A stretch of 41,562 nt of DNA from Corallococcus sp. (GTDB lineage Bacteria > Bacillota > Clostridia > Christensenellales > CAG-314): the NCBI GenBank assembly GCA_023667435.1, contig JAMPAB010000008.1, forward strand, positions 1 through 41,562. Reading direction: 5' to 3'. Shown piece by piece: positions 6,694-15,173 of this stretch. The notes below the pieces were generated by a model, which did no database searches, was not told the origin of the DNA, and saw only the letters and a list, made by a program, of their open reading frames with translations. The stretch's first letter is position 1. The number at the start of each line of letters is the position of its first letter. The position numbers and the translations under genes are program-made.

Positions 6694-8349
6694 GCGTTTT
6701 AACCATTCTTCGTCGTTTTCAATAATTTTTTGCATTCCTTCAAAATTACCGCAAACCCATTCGATTTTTTCCCGAACGGTTGTAAATCGTTGTTTGCCGT
6801 ATAATGTTTCGTCGATAACGTCAAACGGCGTCTTCCCGCTTGTTTTTTCGAAATTGGCAACAGATGCGATATCATATACCGCTAAATTTCCCCCGTAAGG
6901 AGTAAAATTCTTTCTTGCCAATTCAAAGTCGTCAGAGTTATCGTAACATTTACCGACCATAACCCGTCTCAATCTTTTACTTGTTACGTCTAACGCAATG
7001 CCGTTGGGATTAGTTTCCGTAATCTCATTATTTGTGCAAAGGATAAATTGACGGTTCCCTCCGTCGGCTCTGTTTAATTCCAAAACGGCTTGACCCGTTG
7101 TGCCGCTGCCTGCAAAAAAGTCGAGTACGACGGCATCGGTATTTCCGCAGACCATTTTAATCAAAGTGGCAATCAACGCCGTCGGCTTGGGATTTCTGAA
7201 AAGCGTACTGCCGTTATCAAAAATCGTATCTAATTCTTTTTTTCCGTTATCATTGGAATAAGGATTTTCAATAAAAGATAAAGTGGTATAAGCTTTTGTC
7301 GGCTCTATCCATTCGATTTCGTTTTTGCCGTTCTTTTTGCGACAGTTCAAATACGATTTGGTATATATCCTGTCGTTTTTAACGACAAACATCTTTTCTT
7401 TTATGCCCCATTCGACGGCGCTTTTAGACCATCTCCAAACCCAATCCGTTTTACCGTGATTACCTGCCAATCTCTGTTCTTGCGCCTTTTTGTCGCCGCC
7501 CGGATAAAACTTACGACCGTCTATCTCAATCTCGAAATCCATTGTCTTGCTGTACTGTAAAGAATTGTAATCCAATGTTTGAGACAGAGCGTACTTTCCT
7601 CGCGTGGCGACAAATTCGTCTTCGAATTTATATTTCTCTATCGTTTTTTCTTCTTGACTGAAAATAATGTCGTCAGAAAGAGTGTAAGCCAAAATATAAT
7701 CGCTGTTTTTGGCAATAGTTTGAGTGGACTTTCCGCCTTTTTTCGTTATTCTTGCGGCGCAGAAAAGAAAACCCGTTTCGCCGAAGACTTCATCGAATAA
7801 ACATTTAACGTATGCCTGATTGCGGTCGTCGATACTGCAAAAGATAACGCCGTTGTCTTTTGAAAGCAGTTGACGGGCTAAAATCAGTCGGGGATAAAGC
7901 ATTGACAGCAAATTATCTCTCGTTAAGGAATTTTCGTAATTCGTTTGGGCAAACTCGCCCATGCTGTCTTTGCCATACGGAGGATCGATATAAATAACGT
8001 CGATTCGTCCGCGATATTCAACAAGAAGATTTAATAGTGCGTCGTAATTATCGCCGATGATCAATTTGTGAGTCGGCTTAGCGCCGTCGGCAGAAAAACT
8101 TAACGCTTCATTCTTTTTGAAATATTTAATGGCGTTTCCAAACTTTTCTAATCGTTTGTCAAAATGCAGTCCCGTCCGCTTGTACGTCGTCCCGAGTTCT
8201 GCAATGGAAATCGCTTCCGTTAATGTGTCGGCATTGATAATAAGTTTTTTCAACAGCTCTGCATTACTTTGCTCTAATATCTTATCTTCGACGCGTCTGT
8301 CTATTTCCGTAATCAAATCCATTTTGGCGGTTTGTAATGATTTTTCCAA
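6682..8349 (-). CDS. mod: Type III DNA N6-adenine methyltransferase, Mod subunit 2 (res-distal)
   Basis: 555 residues, with D-P-P-Y at 122-125 and D-F-F-A-G-S-G-T-T in the C-terminal third, the same beta-class order as Mod1. The first 190 or so residues (starting MEKSLQTAKMDLITEIDRRV) and the C-terminal block ending E-E-W-L-K-R are close to Mod1, but the central recognition region is unrelated and about 27 residues longer. It uses AAGGAG before its ATG and is the first gene of the operon. Its natural last residues (M-G-E-N-N in Mod1) are replaced by A-V-E, read from a res relic. It may act as an orphan methyltransferase or offer Res a second specificity. Confidence 0.9.
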   Translation of the reverse strand: MEKSLQTAKMDLITEIDRRVEDKILEQSNAELLKKLIINADTLTEAISIAELGTTYKRTGLHFDKRLEKFGNAIKYFKKNEALSFSADGAKPTHKLIIGDNYDALLNLLVEYRGRIDVIYIDPPYGKDSMGEFAQTNYENSLTRDNLLSMLYPRLILARQLLSKDNGVIFCSIDDRNQAYVKCLFDEVFGETGFLFCAARITKKGGKSTQTIAKNSDYILAYTLSDDIIFSQEEKTIEKYKFEDEFVATRGKYALSQTLDYNSLQYSKTMDFEIEIDGRKFYPGGDKKAQEQRLAGNHGKTDWVWRWSKSAVEWGIKEKMFVVKNDRIYTKSYLNCRKKNGKNEIEWIEPTKAYTTLSFIENPYSNDNGKKELDTIFDNGSTLFRNPKPTALIATLIKMVCGNTDAVVLDFFAGSGTTGQAVLELNRADGGNRQFILCTNNEITETNPNGIALDVTSKRLRRVMVGKCYDNSDDFELARKNFTPYGGNLAVYDIASVANFEKTSGKTPFDVIDETLYGKQRFTTVREKIEWVCGNFEGMQKIIENDEEWLKRAVE

Positions 8350-8395
8350 TGTAAAATTCTCCTTAATCTATCGTACACGAGCAGTATGCTTGCGA

Positions 8396-8424
8396 TATAT
8401 AATTATCGACGTTATACGATGTAA
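8396..8424 (-). promoter_or_regulatory. Possible promoter of the mod-mod-res-nuclease operon
   Basis: Minus strand TTACAT (8424-8419), 17 bp, TATATA (8401-8396), about 45 bp before the Mod2 start. Both elements deviate from consensus, so this is tentative. Confidence 0.35.
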
Positions 8425-8435
8425 TATAGCTGCAT

Positions 8436-9758
8436 TTAAATAAACAACGCCATATAGTGCGGAAGGGTGAGTTTACCGTCTGCAAACCCGACGTTGCCGT
8501 CAACTAACTTATAAGCAATGCTCGGCTTGTTTTCCAGCATAAAATTGTTAAGAGATGCTGTCTGAGTATTGCCGGACTTAACTTCTACAGGCAAAATCTC
8601 GGCGTTTTTTTCAATTAAAAATTCTATTTCAAGCGTGCTGTCAGACTTCTTGTAATAGTGCAAAGTATATCCGTTTTTAATCAGCATTTCCGCAATAAGG
8701 TTTTCGTAAATACCGCCCTTTGCATTGCCTTTCAACGTTCCGTTCAATACTGCAAGCTTCGTATTGAAACCGTACATAGCACATAGAAGTCCCGTATCGT
8801 TTACGTAGAGCTTGAACTCGTTTCCTTTCTCGTTTGCCATAAGCGGCAAATACGGTTCCGTTACGTTATAGCAAATGTATACTAAATTGGAATCGTGCAG
8901 CCAATGCACGCTGTCCTCGTATTTGCGGGCAGTAGATTTCTTTTCCACTTCCGAATATTTAAATTTCTTATTTTCTTTGGCAAGCTGACGCGGTATGCTG
9001 TCGTAGCAAGCCTTAACTTTAACTTTTTCCGCTCCCTTTGCGTGGGAAGCAATATCGTCCATATAGTCCAACAGAATTTTATCCTGCGCTTGCTGCGCCG
9101 CATTGAAGTCTTTATTCTTCATGAACGCAACAACGACTTCCGGCATACCGCCGATAACAATATACTCTCTTATCAAATTTTCAAACTTTTCGTTTATTTC
9201 AAAAGGAACTTTTTCTCTTTTTACAAAGAAACCTTTAATATACTCTATCGTCTCGGCATCATAACCGTACGCCCAAAGAAACTCTTCGAAGTCAAGCGAA
9301 TACATCATAATCTGTCGCTCATACCCGACGGGAACCGAAGATACCTCTGCCGCTTCCTCGTCTGCATCCTGACCGCAATGCAATCCTAAAAGCGAACCGG
9401 AAGCAATGACATCGAAGCGCCTGTCTTCGGCAAGAAACTTCAAAGCGGTACGGGCATTGGCGCACTTTTGGATTTCGTCAAGGAATATCAACGTTTTGCC
9501 TTCCACAAGCCGAATATTGGGAATAAACGCGCTCATCCGCTTGTAAATTTCTTCACTCGATAAACCGTCTGCAAAAACAGACTTTAATGCGGGCTGCTTC
9601 AAAAAGTTTATCTCTATAAAACTTTCGTACTCGTTCTTGCCGAACTGTTCGACTAAATAGGTCTTGCCGACCTGCCTTGCGCCCTTAATCAACAAACATT
9701 CATTGCCGCGACTTGCTTTCCATTTAAGTAAATTGTCATATACTTTGCGCCTTAACAT
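8436..9758 (-). CDS. AAA ATPase with C-terminal DUF4143 domain
   Basis: The 440-residue protein has Walker A G-A-R-Q-V-G-K-T (26-33), Walker B L-I-F-L-D-E-I-Q-K (90-98), an A-S-G-S sensor strand, and the DUF4143 C-terminus with L-E-I-E-F-L-I and V-E-V-K-S-G, a degenerate PD-(D/E)XK-like fold. Such proteins are very common in anaerobes, often in many copies, and their role is not established; they belong to the STAND/ORC-like ATPase lineage. The gene has its own promoter and a GAGGTG ribosome-binding site. It lies upstream of, and in the same direction as, the R-M operon, 86 bp before the Mod2 start. It probably belongs to the accessory region, but a functional link to R-M is only inferred. 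Confidence 0.85.
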   Translation of the reverse strand: MLRRKVYDNLLKWKASRGNECLLIKGARQVGKTYLVEQFGKNEYESFIEINFLKQPALKSVFADGLSSEEIYKRMSAFIPNIRLVEGKTLIFLDEIQKCANARTALKFLAEDRRFDVIASGSLLGLHCGQDADEEAAEVSSVPVGYERQIMMYSLDFEEFLWAYGYDAETIEYIKGFFVKREKVPFEINEKFENLIREYIVIGGMPEVVVAFMKNKDFNAAQQAQDKILLDYMDDIASHAKGAEKVKVKACYDSIPRQLAKENKKFKYSEVEKKSTARKYEDSVHWLHDSNLVYICYNVTEPYLPLMANEKGNEFKLYVNDTGLLCAMYGFNTKLAVLNGTLKGNAKGGIYENLIAEMLIKNGYTLHYYKKSDSTLEIEFLIEKNAEILPVEVKSGNTQTASLNNFMLENKPSIAYKLVDGNVGFADGKLTLPHYMALFI

Positions 9759-9774
9759 AAAACACCTCGCAAGT

Positions 9775-9804
9775 ATTATACATCGTTTCAGACGTTAAAG
9801 TCAA
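9775..9804 (-). promoter_or_regulatory. Promoter of the DUF4143 ATPase gene
   Basis: Minus strand TTGACT (9804-9799), 18 bp, TATAAT (9780-9775), then GAGGTG and the ATG at 9758. Three 33-bp repeats begin 7 bp upstream of the -35 element. Confidence 0.75.
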
Positions 9805-9810
9805 CAGCTT

Positions 9811-9909
9811 ATGCATATTTTTTGACAATACTTAATGTATATTTTGCATATTATTTGATAGATATTTTACAAATCAATGCATATTTTTTGAAATTCAGTC
9901 AATGTAATA
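9811..9909. repeat. Three tandem 33-bp repeats upstream of the ATPase promoter
   Basis: Units begin at 9811, 9844 and 9877, exactly 33 bp apart. Each opens with the same 15-mer: ATGCATATTTTTTGA, TTGCATATTATTTGA and ATGCATATTTTTTGA. The remaining 18 bases are AT-rich and not conserved. The even spacing (about three helical turns) puts all copies on one face of the DNA, as in activator or iteron sites. The rest of this 457-bp intergenic stretch (9759-10215) holds the two divergent promoters and no credible gene. Confidence 0.65.
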
Positions 9910-10169
9910 AACACTTGTTTGTGTTTGCGCAAAACTTGATTATCGATAATACAGACCCTGCTGTTGAGAATTAAGTAACGACTGTTTGGCTTTTATCCGA
10001 CTTTTGAAACATATTCTCTTTGCATATTTATTCTTTATTTGCTCCGCTTGTTTGCTGCTCGCGAGCAAACGTCGCCGTTTTCCCGTTGCTTTACGACGTC
10101 GACCGTTGAAACCGCCGATGAAAACGTAATATTTTAAAAAATATAGTAAATTTATCTTGCCGTTTAGCA

Positions 10170-10198
10170 TTTACTTTTTAAGGCGTATTTGGTATAAT
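10170..10198 (+). promoter_or_regulatory. Promoter of the dTDP-rhamnose operon
   Basis: TTTACT (10170-10175), a 17-bp spacer and a perfect TATAAT (10193-10198), followed by GGAGG and the rfbA ATG at 10216. The leader is only about 10-12 bases, so regulation by a long leader is unlikely. Confidence 0.75.
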
Positions 10199-10215
10199 TT
10201 CTTTTCGGAGGAATT

Positions 10216-11085
10216 ATGAAGGGAATTATACTCGCAGGAGGAACAGGCTCGCGCCTTTTCCCCTCCACACTGGTTTGCTCTAAGCAATTATTGCCCATAT
10301 ACGATAAACCCATGATTTACTATCCCCTTTCCATATTGATGCTGGCGGGGATACGCGAAATACTAGTAATAAGCACGGCGCGAGACTTGCCCGCATTCGA
10401 AAGTCTGCTCGGCGACGGCTCCGATTTGGGATTGTCGTTTTCTTACAAAGTGCAGGATAAACCTCGCGGTTTGGCGGACGCCTTCATTGTGGGGGAAGAC
10501 TTTATAGGGAAAGATTCCGTCTGCCTTATACTGGGAGACAACATCTTCTACGGCAACAAGTTGTCCGATATGCTCCAACAAAGCGCGTCGTTGAAAGAGG
10601 GTTGTCAGTTGTACGCAATAAGCGTACACAATCCCGAAGGATTCGGCATCGCCTATGAAGAAAACGGCAAAATAGTACGTATAGAAGAAAAACCGAGCAA
10701 ACCGTCATCCGATCTCGCCGTTACAGGATTGTATTTCTACGACAACAAAGTGGTAGAAATCGCCAAAAGCGTAAAACCTTCCAAACGCGGAGAAATAGAA
10801 ATTACCAGCATAAACAACGAATACATAAAGAGAGGTCAATGCGCCCTTAACAAGTTGGGGAGAGGCGTCGCCTGGTTGGATACGGGTACGCACAAGAGCA
10901 TGCTTAAAGCGTCGATGTTTATAGAAACCGTACAGAATATGACGGGCAACTATATCGCCTGCGTGGAAGAAATAGCTTACCGAATGGGTTACATAGGCGC
11001 AGACAAAATACTTAAAGCTGCGGAAAAATGCGCCAACAGCGATTACGGTAAATTCTTGGCGGAGTTCTATGATGAAATCCGTTAA
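10216..11085 (+). CDS. rfbA: Glucose-1-phosphate thymidylyltransferase
   Basis: RfbA/RmlA joins glucose-1-phosphate and dTTP to dTDP-glucose, the first step of dTDP-L-rhamnose synthesis in the cytoplasm. The 289-residue length is standard. The N-terminal nucleotide loop G-G-T-G-S-R-L-F-P (8-16) and K-Q-L-L-P follow the family pattern (S in place of the usual T), with L-G-D-N-I-F-Y-G for metal binding, E-E-K-P and the sugar-binding W-L-D-T-G-T-H segment. GGAGG lies 5 bp before the ATG. It is the first of four pathway genes, and its last 17 bp overlap the rfbD start, so translation is coupled. Confidence 0.97.
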   Translation: MKGIILAGGTGSRLFPSTLVCSKQLLPIYDKPMIYYPLSILMLAGIREILVISTARDLPAFESLLGDGSDLGLSFSYKVQDKPRGLADAFIVGEDFIGKDSVCLILGDNIFYGNKLSDMLQQSASLKEGCQLYAISVHNPEGFGIAYEENGKIVRIEEKPSKPSSDLAVTGLYFYDNKVVEIAKSVKPSKRGEIEITSINNEYIKRGQCALNKLGRGVAWLDTGTHKSMLKASMFIETVQNMTGNYIACVEEIAYRMGYIGADKILKAAEKCANSDYGKFLAEFYDEIR

Positions 11086-11959
11086 AATTCTTTTGACGGG
11101 CGCAGACGGACAGTTGGGACAAGAGTTTAAACGGGCTTTCGAAACGGGAACTACGAAAATCGGCCCTGTTCCGACCGTTTTCCGTAACGCGGTCGTCACC
11201 TACGCGGACATAAACGAACTGGACGTGACGAGCGAAAAACAAGTGGACGATTTCGTCAGAAAGGGGTTCGATTTCGTTATAAATTGCAGCGCGTACACGG
11301 CGGTTGACAAAGCGGAAAGCGACCGTGACAACTGTTACAGAGTAAACGCGGCGGCGCCGCTATATCTTGCAAAAGCCTGCAAAAAGTATAACGCAACGTT
11401 TGCGCACTTTTCTACCGACTACGTTTACGGAGGGGAGAAAACATCTCCGTACGTCGAAAGCGACGAATGCCGTCCCGAAACGGTTTACGGCAAAACAAAG
11501 CTCGAAGGAGAACGGAACGTTGAGGCAACTTGCTCAAAATACTTCATCTTCCGAACGGCATGGCTGTACGGCAAATACGGAAACAACTTCGTATACAAAA
11601 TGCTGCAACTGGCAAAAAACCGTTCCGTAATCAACGTAGTTTGCGATCAATTCGGAACGCCTACGTACGCCGACGATCTGGTATATACGACGCTCAACGC
11701 TTTAACAACGAACGAATACGGAGTGTACAACTGCTCGGGAGAAGGACAATGCAGTTGGTACGAATTTGCGCGGGAAATATTTGCGCAAGCGCGCGTAGAC
11801 GCGGAAGTCGTCCCCGTCACAAGCGACCTGTTCGAAACGGCGGCGAAGCGCCCCAAATATTCCGTAATGGATAATTGCGCTCTTAAAAGACTTAACTTAA
11901 ACGGCATGCGCGAATGGAAAACCGCATTGCATGATTTTATTCAAGAAATTAACGACTGA
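11069..11959 (+). CDS. rfbD: dTDP-4-dehydrorhamnose reductase
   Basis: RfbD/RmlD uses NAD(P)H to reduce dTDP-4-keto-L-rhamnose to dTDP-L-rhamnose, the last pathway step. The 296-residue SDR protein has the Rossmann loop G-A-D-G-Q-L-G-Q (9-16), the S-T-D-Y-V-Y-G strand and the catalytic Y-G-K-T-K (YxxxK). The start ATG at 11069 lies inside rfbA with GGAG 4 bases upstream; a second ATG directly follows and is an equal candidate. Gene order A-D-B-C puts the last enzyme second, which is a common variation and does not affect the pathway. Confidence 0.95.
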   Translation: MMKSVKILLTGADGQLGQEFKRAFETGTTKIGPVPTVFRNAVVTYADINELDVTSEKQVDDFVRKGFDFVINCSAYTAVDKAESDRDNCYRVNAAAPLYLAKACKKYNATFAHFSTDYVYGGEKTSPYVESDECRPETVYGKTKLEGERNVEATCSKYFIFRTAWLYGKYGNNFVYKMLQLAKNRSVINVVCDQFGTPTYADDLVYTTLNALTTNEYGVYNCSGEGQCSWYEFAREIFAQARVDAEVVPVTSDLFETAAKRPKYSVMDNCALKRLNLNGMREWKTALHDFIQEIND

Positions 11960-11972
11960 CAAGGAGAAAACT

Positions 11973-13028
11973 ATGACAACGTATTTGGTAACGGGCGGAT
12001 GCGGATTTATAGGGTCTAATTTCATCAGATTTCTGCTGAATAAATACGACGACGTAAAAATCGTCAACCTGGATGCCTTAACGTATGCGGGTAACCTCGA
12101 AAATCTTTCCGAATACGACAAAGACGAAAGATACGTTTTTGTGAAGGGCAGTATCTGCGACGAAAAGACCGTAGAAAAATTATTCGACGAATACGATGTG
12201 GATTTCGTCGTGAATTTCGCCGCAGAATCTCACGTTGACAGAAGCATCAAAATGCCGATGATATTTGTAGAGACAAACGTAAAAGGGACCGCCGTGTTGC
12301 TTAACGCCGCAAAAAAAGCATGGCAAACTCGGACGGGATTTAAATCGGGCAAAAAATATTTGCAGGTCTCTACCGACGAAGTTTACGGCGCGTTAGGCAA
12401 AACGGGAATGTTCTGCGAGACTACCCCTTTAAACCCGCACAGTCCGTATTCCGCAAGCAAGGCAAGCGCGGATATGCTGACAAAGGCGTATTTCGATACG
12501 TTCGGACTTCCCGTCAATATAACCCGCTGCTCCAACAATTACGGTCCGTATCAATTCCCCGAAAAGCTGATTCCTCTCGTTTACAACAACTGTTTGACGG
12601 GCAAAAACATTCCCGTTTACGGCGACGGCTTGCAAATAAGAGACTGGCTGTACGTCGAAGATCATTGCAAAGCTATCGATCTTGTGCTTAACAAAGCCGA
12701 ATGCGGAGAAATTTACAACATAGGCGGACATAACGAAAAAACCAATATATTCATTGTGGAAAGCATAATAGACTACGTCAAGAAGAACGTAGAAAATTCC
12801 TGCTCGAAGGACCTTATCGTTCACGTGGCGGACAGGTTGGGACACGATAAACGCTACGCCATCGATCCTTCTAAGATTACGAAAGATTTGGGATGGAAAC
12901 CGGAAACTAAATTCGAAGACGGGATAGTCAAAACTCTTAACTGGTACAAGGACAACTCCGAATGGATGAAACGCGTCATCAACGGAGATTACAGAGCTTA
13001 CTACAAATCTCAATACGGAGACAACTGA
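11973..13028 (+). CDS. rfbB: dTDP-glucose 4,6-dehydratase
   Basis: RfbB/RmlB converts dTDP-glucose to dTDP-4-keto-6-deoxyglucose using bound NAD+. The 351-residue extended SDR has G-G-C-G-F-I-G-S-N-F (8-17), the S-T-D-E-V-Y-G strand with the catalytic D-E pair, and Y-S-A-S-K-A (YxxxK). A longer frame begins at 11931, but AAGGAG lies 7 bases before the ATG at 11973 and the Rossmann fold begins at once, so that is the start. It follows rfbD by 13 bp. Confidence 0.96.
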   Translation: MTTYLVTGGCGFIGSNFIRFLLNKYDDVKIVNLDALTYAGNLENLSEYDKDERYVFVKGSICDEKTVEKLFDEYDVDFVVNFAAESHVDRSIKMPMIFVETNVKGTAVLLNAAKKAWQTRTGFKSGKKYLQVSTDEVYGALGKTGMFCETTPLNPHSPYSASKASADMLTKAYFDTFGLPVNITRCSNNYGPYQFPEKLIPLVYNNCLTGKNIPVYGDGLQIRDWLYVEDHCKAIDLVLNKAECGEIYNIGGHNEKTNIFIVESIIDYVKKNVENSCSKDLIVHVADRLGHDKRYAIDPSKITKDLGWKPETKFEDGIVKTLNWYKDNSEWMKRVINGDYRAYYKSQYGDN

Positions 13029-13030
13029 GT

Positions 13031-13633
13031 ATGATTGAAAAAATCGAACGCTTCGACATAGAAGGGTTAGTTGTTATTACCACGAAAATTTTCGAAGATT
13101 CGCGCGGTTATTTTTGCGAAACTTTTAACGAGCGCGATTTTAAGGCGGTCGGAATAAACGTAAATAAGTTTGTTCAGGATAACGAAAGCAAATCTTCCAA
13201 AAACGTTCTGCGCGGACTGCATTTTCAGGCAATCGACCCTCAGGCGAAACTCGTAAGAGTTATAAAAGGAGAAGTTTACGACGTTGCGGTAGACCTGCGC
13301 GCCGACAGCAGAACCTACGGCAAATGGCAGGGCGTATTGCTGTCGGAAACCAACAGAAAACAATTTTTTATTCCGCGCGGCTTTGCGCACGGCTTTGCTG
13401 TAGTATCGGATGAGGCGGTATTCGCATACAAATGCGATAACTTTTGGAACAAAGAAGGCGAACGCGGTATAAAATGGGACGACGCCGATCTTAATATCGA
13501 CTGGAGCAATTACATGGACGTAAACTGCGCGCAATTGTCCGACAAAGACAGGCTTTACCCGTCGCTGTCGGAATGGACAAAAGGGTTAGACAAACTTGAC
13601 AAGAAAACAATATCTTCGGAATTTCGGAAATAG
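13031..13633 (+). CDS. rfbC: dTDP-4-dehydrorhamnose 3,5-epimerase
   Basis: RfbC/RmlC epimerises C3 and C5 of the dTDP-4-keto-6-deoxyglucose made by RfbB. The 200-residue cupin shows the family core: D-S-R-G-Y-F-C-E-T-F, then N-V-L-R-G-L-H-F-Q with the catalytic His, then F-I-P-R-G-F-A-H-G-F and a late Tyr segment. The ATG at 13031 comes 2 bp after the rfbB stop; a longer upstream frame would overlap rfbB by 67 bp and is not needed. The C-terminus is about 15 residues longer than the core cupin. Confidence 0.95.
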   Translation: MIEKIERFDIEGLVVITTKIFEDSRGYFCETFNERDFKAVGINVNKFVQDNESKSSKNVLRGLHFQAIDPQAKLVRVIKGEVYDVAVDLRADSRTYGKWQGVLLSETNRKQFFIPRGFAHGFAVVSDEAVFAYKCDNFWNKEGERGIKWDDADLNIDWSNYMDVNCAQLSDKDRLYPSLSEWTKGLDKLDKKTISSEFRK

Positions 13634-13642
13634 GTAGATTAT

Positions 13643-14581
13643 ATGAGTAAGACTGTCTGCATTTTACTAAGCACGTACAACGGAGAAAAATATCTGCGTC
13701 CTTTATTAGACAGCGCTCTCGCGCAGGATACGCAGAACGGCGAACTGAGCATATCCATGTTCGTACGCGATGACGGAAGCAAAGACGGCACGGTAGACAT
13801 ACTGAAAGAATACGCTGAGAAAGGCCTGTTGACTCTGGCGGATTACGGCAAGGAAAATATGGGATTTGCCAAAAGCTTTTCTTGGCTTATCTTCAACGCG
13901 CCGCAATCGGACTACTACGCGTTTTGCGATCAGGACGATATATGGCTGCCGCAAAAAATTTCAAACGCAGTTAACGCTTTGGAAAAAGAGGACGCTTCCC
14001 TTCCGCTGCTGTACAACACAAACTTAATCGTAGTCAACAAAGATCTAAAAGAGCTGACGCGAGAAACTCACTTGCACCAGTCGCGCAACTCCCCAACGCA
14101 ATTCGAAGAAAACGTATTGCAAAACAATACCTACGGATGCACCATCGTCATCAACGATACGTTGCGGCAGCTGTACCGACGCGTGCCGGAAAACGAGGTC
14201 CGCGCGCACGACTACCTGTTGACCGTAATGGCTACGGGATTGGGAAAATACATATTCGAAGAAAATCCGCAGTTGCTGTACAGACAGCATCAAAACAACG
14301 CTATCGGTTTTTACAAGGGAAGCTTGCGAAATATTATACGCTCTGCAAAATTCGTATTCGAGTACGACTTGAAAAATTCGAAATTGCAAAACGTAATTAT
14401 TTGCAAACAATGTTTTTACGATATGTTCTCGCCCGAAAAACAACGCTTCCTGGATTTATTGATAAATTACAGAACGGACAAACAGGCAAAAAAAGAACTT
14501 GTGCGTTTTATTAAAAAGGAGATAAAAAACAAATTCATCAGATTTTACAGCGTGTTCCTCATCAAACGCAACAAGTTTTGA
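13643..14581 (+). CDS. Family 2 glycosyltransferase, probable rhamnosyltransferase
   Basis: A GT-A fold transferase of 312 residues: L-S-T-Y-N-G-E-K-Y-L (9-18) at the nucleotide site, F-V-R-D-D-G-S-K-D-G-T, and C-D-Q-D-D-I-W-L-P with the metal-binding D-x-D-type motif. The D-Q-D-D-I-W-L-P form is typical of rhamnosyltransferases that build surface polysaccharides. A basic C-terminal tail (K-K-E-I-K-N-K-F...) without a clear membrane helix suggests peripheral membrane contact. It follows rfbC by 9 bp in the operon that makes dTDP-rhamnose, so it is the likely user of that donor. The acceptor cannot be told from sequence. Confidence 0.85.
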   Translation: MSKTVCILLSTYNGEKYLRPLLDSALAQDTQNGELSISMFVRDDGSKDGTVDILKEYAEKGLLTLADYGKENMGFAKSFSWLIFNAPQSDYYAFCDQDDIWLPQKISNAVNALEKEDASLPLLYNTNLIVVNKDLKELTRETHLHQSRNSPTQFEENVLQNNTYGCTIVINDTLRQLYRRVPENEVRAHDYLLTVMATGLGKYIFEENPQLLYRQHQNNAIGFYKGSLRNIIRSAKFVFEYDLKNSKLQNVIICKQCFYDMFSPEKQRFLDLLINYRTDKQAKKELVRFIKKEIKNKFIRFYSVFLIKRNKF

Positions 14582-14657
14582 AACAACAAACCGTTGCGAC
14601 GCATCCGCATAAACTTGCGTCGGACACACTTTAATTATATCGGCTTACAACTTGAAC

Positions 14658-14695
14658 GGACGGAGCAAAATACGCATCCGTCCTTATTATATTTT
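14658..14695 (+). terminator. Terminator of the rhamnose operon
   Basis: GGACGGA (14658-14664) pairs with TCCGTCC (14677-14683), followed by TTATTATATTTT. Confidence 0.6.
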
Positions 14696-14723
14696 CCGTC
14701 GTAATTGACAACACTAAACAAAA

Positions 14724-14736
14724 CGGGCATTGCCCG
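14724..14736. promoter_or_regulatory. Short palindrome in the ferredoxin leader
   Basis: CGGGCA and TGCCCG around a single T, ending 4 bp before the ribosome-binding site GGAGG. It could be an operator or a small hairpin controlling translation. I see no clear promoter for this gene. Confidence 0.35.
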
Positions 14737-14749
14737 AAACGGAGGAAGT

Positions 14750-14932
14750 ATGAAAGTAAAAGTAAACGACGATTGCATCGGCTGCGGAATGTGCATCAAT
14801 TTGTGTCCCGAAGTATTCGATTACAACGCGCAGGGATTGTCTCAAGTTATCGGCGACGCCGACTGCAATCCTTTAAAAGTAGAAGAATCGGCAGAGGTTT
14901 GCCCCGTAAACGCGATTGAAATAACGGAATAA
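14750..14932 (+). CDS. Monocluster [4Fe-4S] ferredoxin
   Basis: A 60-residue soluble electron carrier. C9-x-x-C12-x-x-C15 and C51-P ligate one [4Fe-4S] cluster. C19 and C39 sit where the Thermotoga maritima ferredoxin has its disulfide, and the second cluster of two-cluster clostridial ferredoxins is absent. GGAGG precedes the ATG at 14750; a longer frame from 14705 adds residues without a ribosome-binding site. It stands alone between the rhamnose operon and the WYL module, so its redox partner is not indicated. Ferredoxins of this type serve anaerobic oxidoreductases and radical-SAM enzymes in general. Confidence 0.93.
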   Translation: MKVKVNDDCIGCGMCINLCPEVFDYNAQGLSQVIGDADCNPLKVEESAEVCPVNAIEITE

Positions 14933-14947
14933 CTAGGACAACTAATA

Positions 14948-14994
14948 AAAAACACACTGTCAAGCGACAGGTGCGCCCAAAACAGTGTGTTTTT
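14948..14994. terminator. Bidirectional terminator between ferredoxin and the WYL module
   Basis: A 13-bp perfect stem, AAAAACACACTGT (14948-14960) with its complement at 14982-14994. A and T runs on both sides allow it to stop rightward (ferredoxin) and leftward (WYL/small gene) transcripts. Confidence 0.8.
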
Positions 14995-15038
14995 TACATA
15001 AATCGACAAACTTCTCAACGCCGATGATTACATTATTG

Positions 15039-15173
15039 TCAGCGCTTCTTTTTGTTTGCTTCTTCCTTTCTTTTTTGTGTATAATAATTAATAATTGCCG
15101 CACGTTGTTTCCGTATCATTTCGGGAGTCTGTGCTTTCACAAACTTGCCGGACGTTTTTTTATTATTCTTCAT
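15039..15173 (-). CDS. 44-residue basic protein translated from within the end of the WYL-like gene
   Basis: The ATG at 15173-15171 lies inside the last codons of the WYL-like gene in another frame, with AAGGGG about 8 bases upstream. It encodes MKNNKKTSGKFVKAQTPEMI followed by a helical, strongly basic stretch (R-K-Q-R-A-A-I-I-N-Y-Y-T-Q-K-R-K-E-E-A) and ends K-K-K-R. Roughly a third of the residues are Lys or Arg. The family is unknown to me. The 11-bp overlap, the ribosome-binding site and the bidirectional terminator just beyond the stop support a real gene. The composition suggests nucleic-acid or ribosome binding. Confidence 0.6.
   Translation of the reverse strand: MKNNKKTSGKFVKAQTPEMIRKQRAAIINYYTQKRKEEANKKKR

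Noticed and set aside
9811..9909. CRISPR array
   Set aside because: Only three units, repeats are 15 bp with AT-rich degenerate partners, no spacer-like uniformity and no cas genes.
9940..10170. A 76-codon minus-strand frame encoding a very basic peptide
   Set aside because: No ribosome-binding site or promoter, unlikely composition, and it fills a region explained by the divergent promoters.
12429..13013. Long antisense frames inside rfbB and other rfb genes
   Set aside because: They mirror well-supported genes on the opposite strand and have no start signals; this is a codon-usage shadow.
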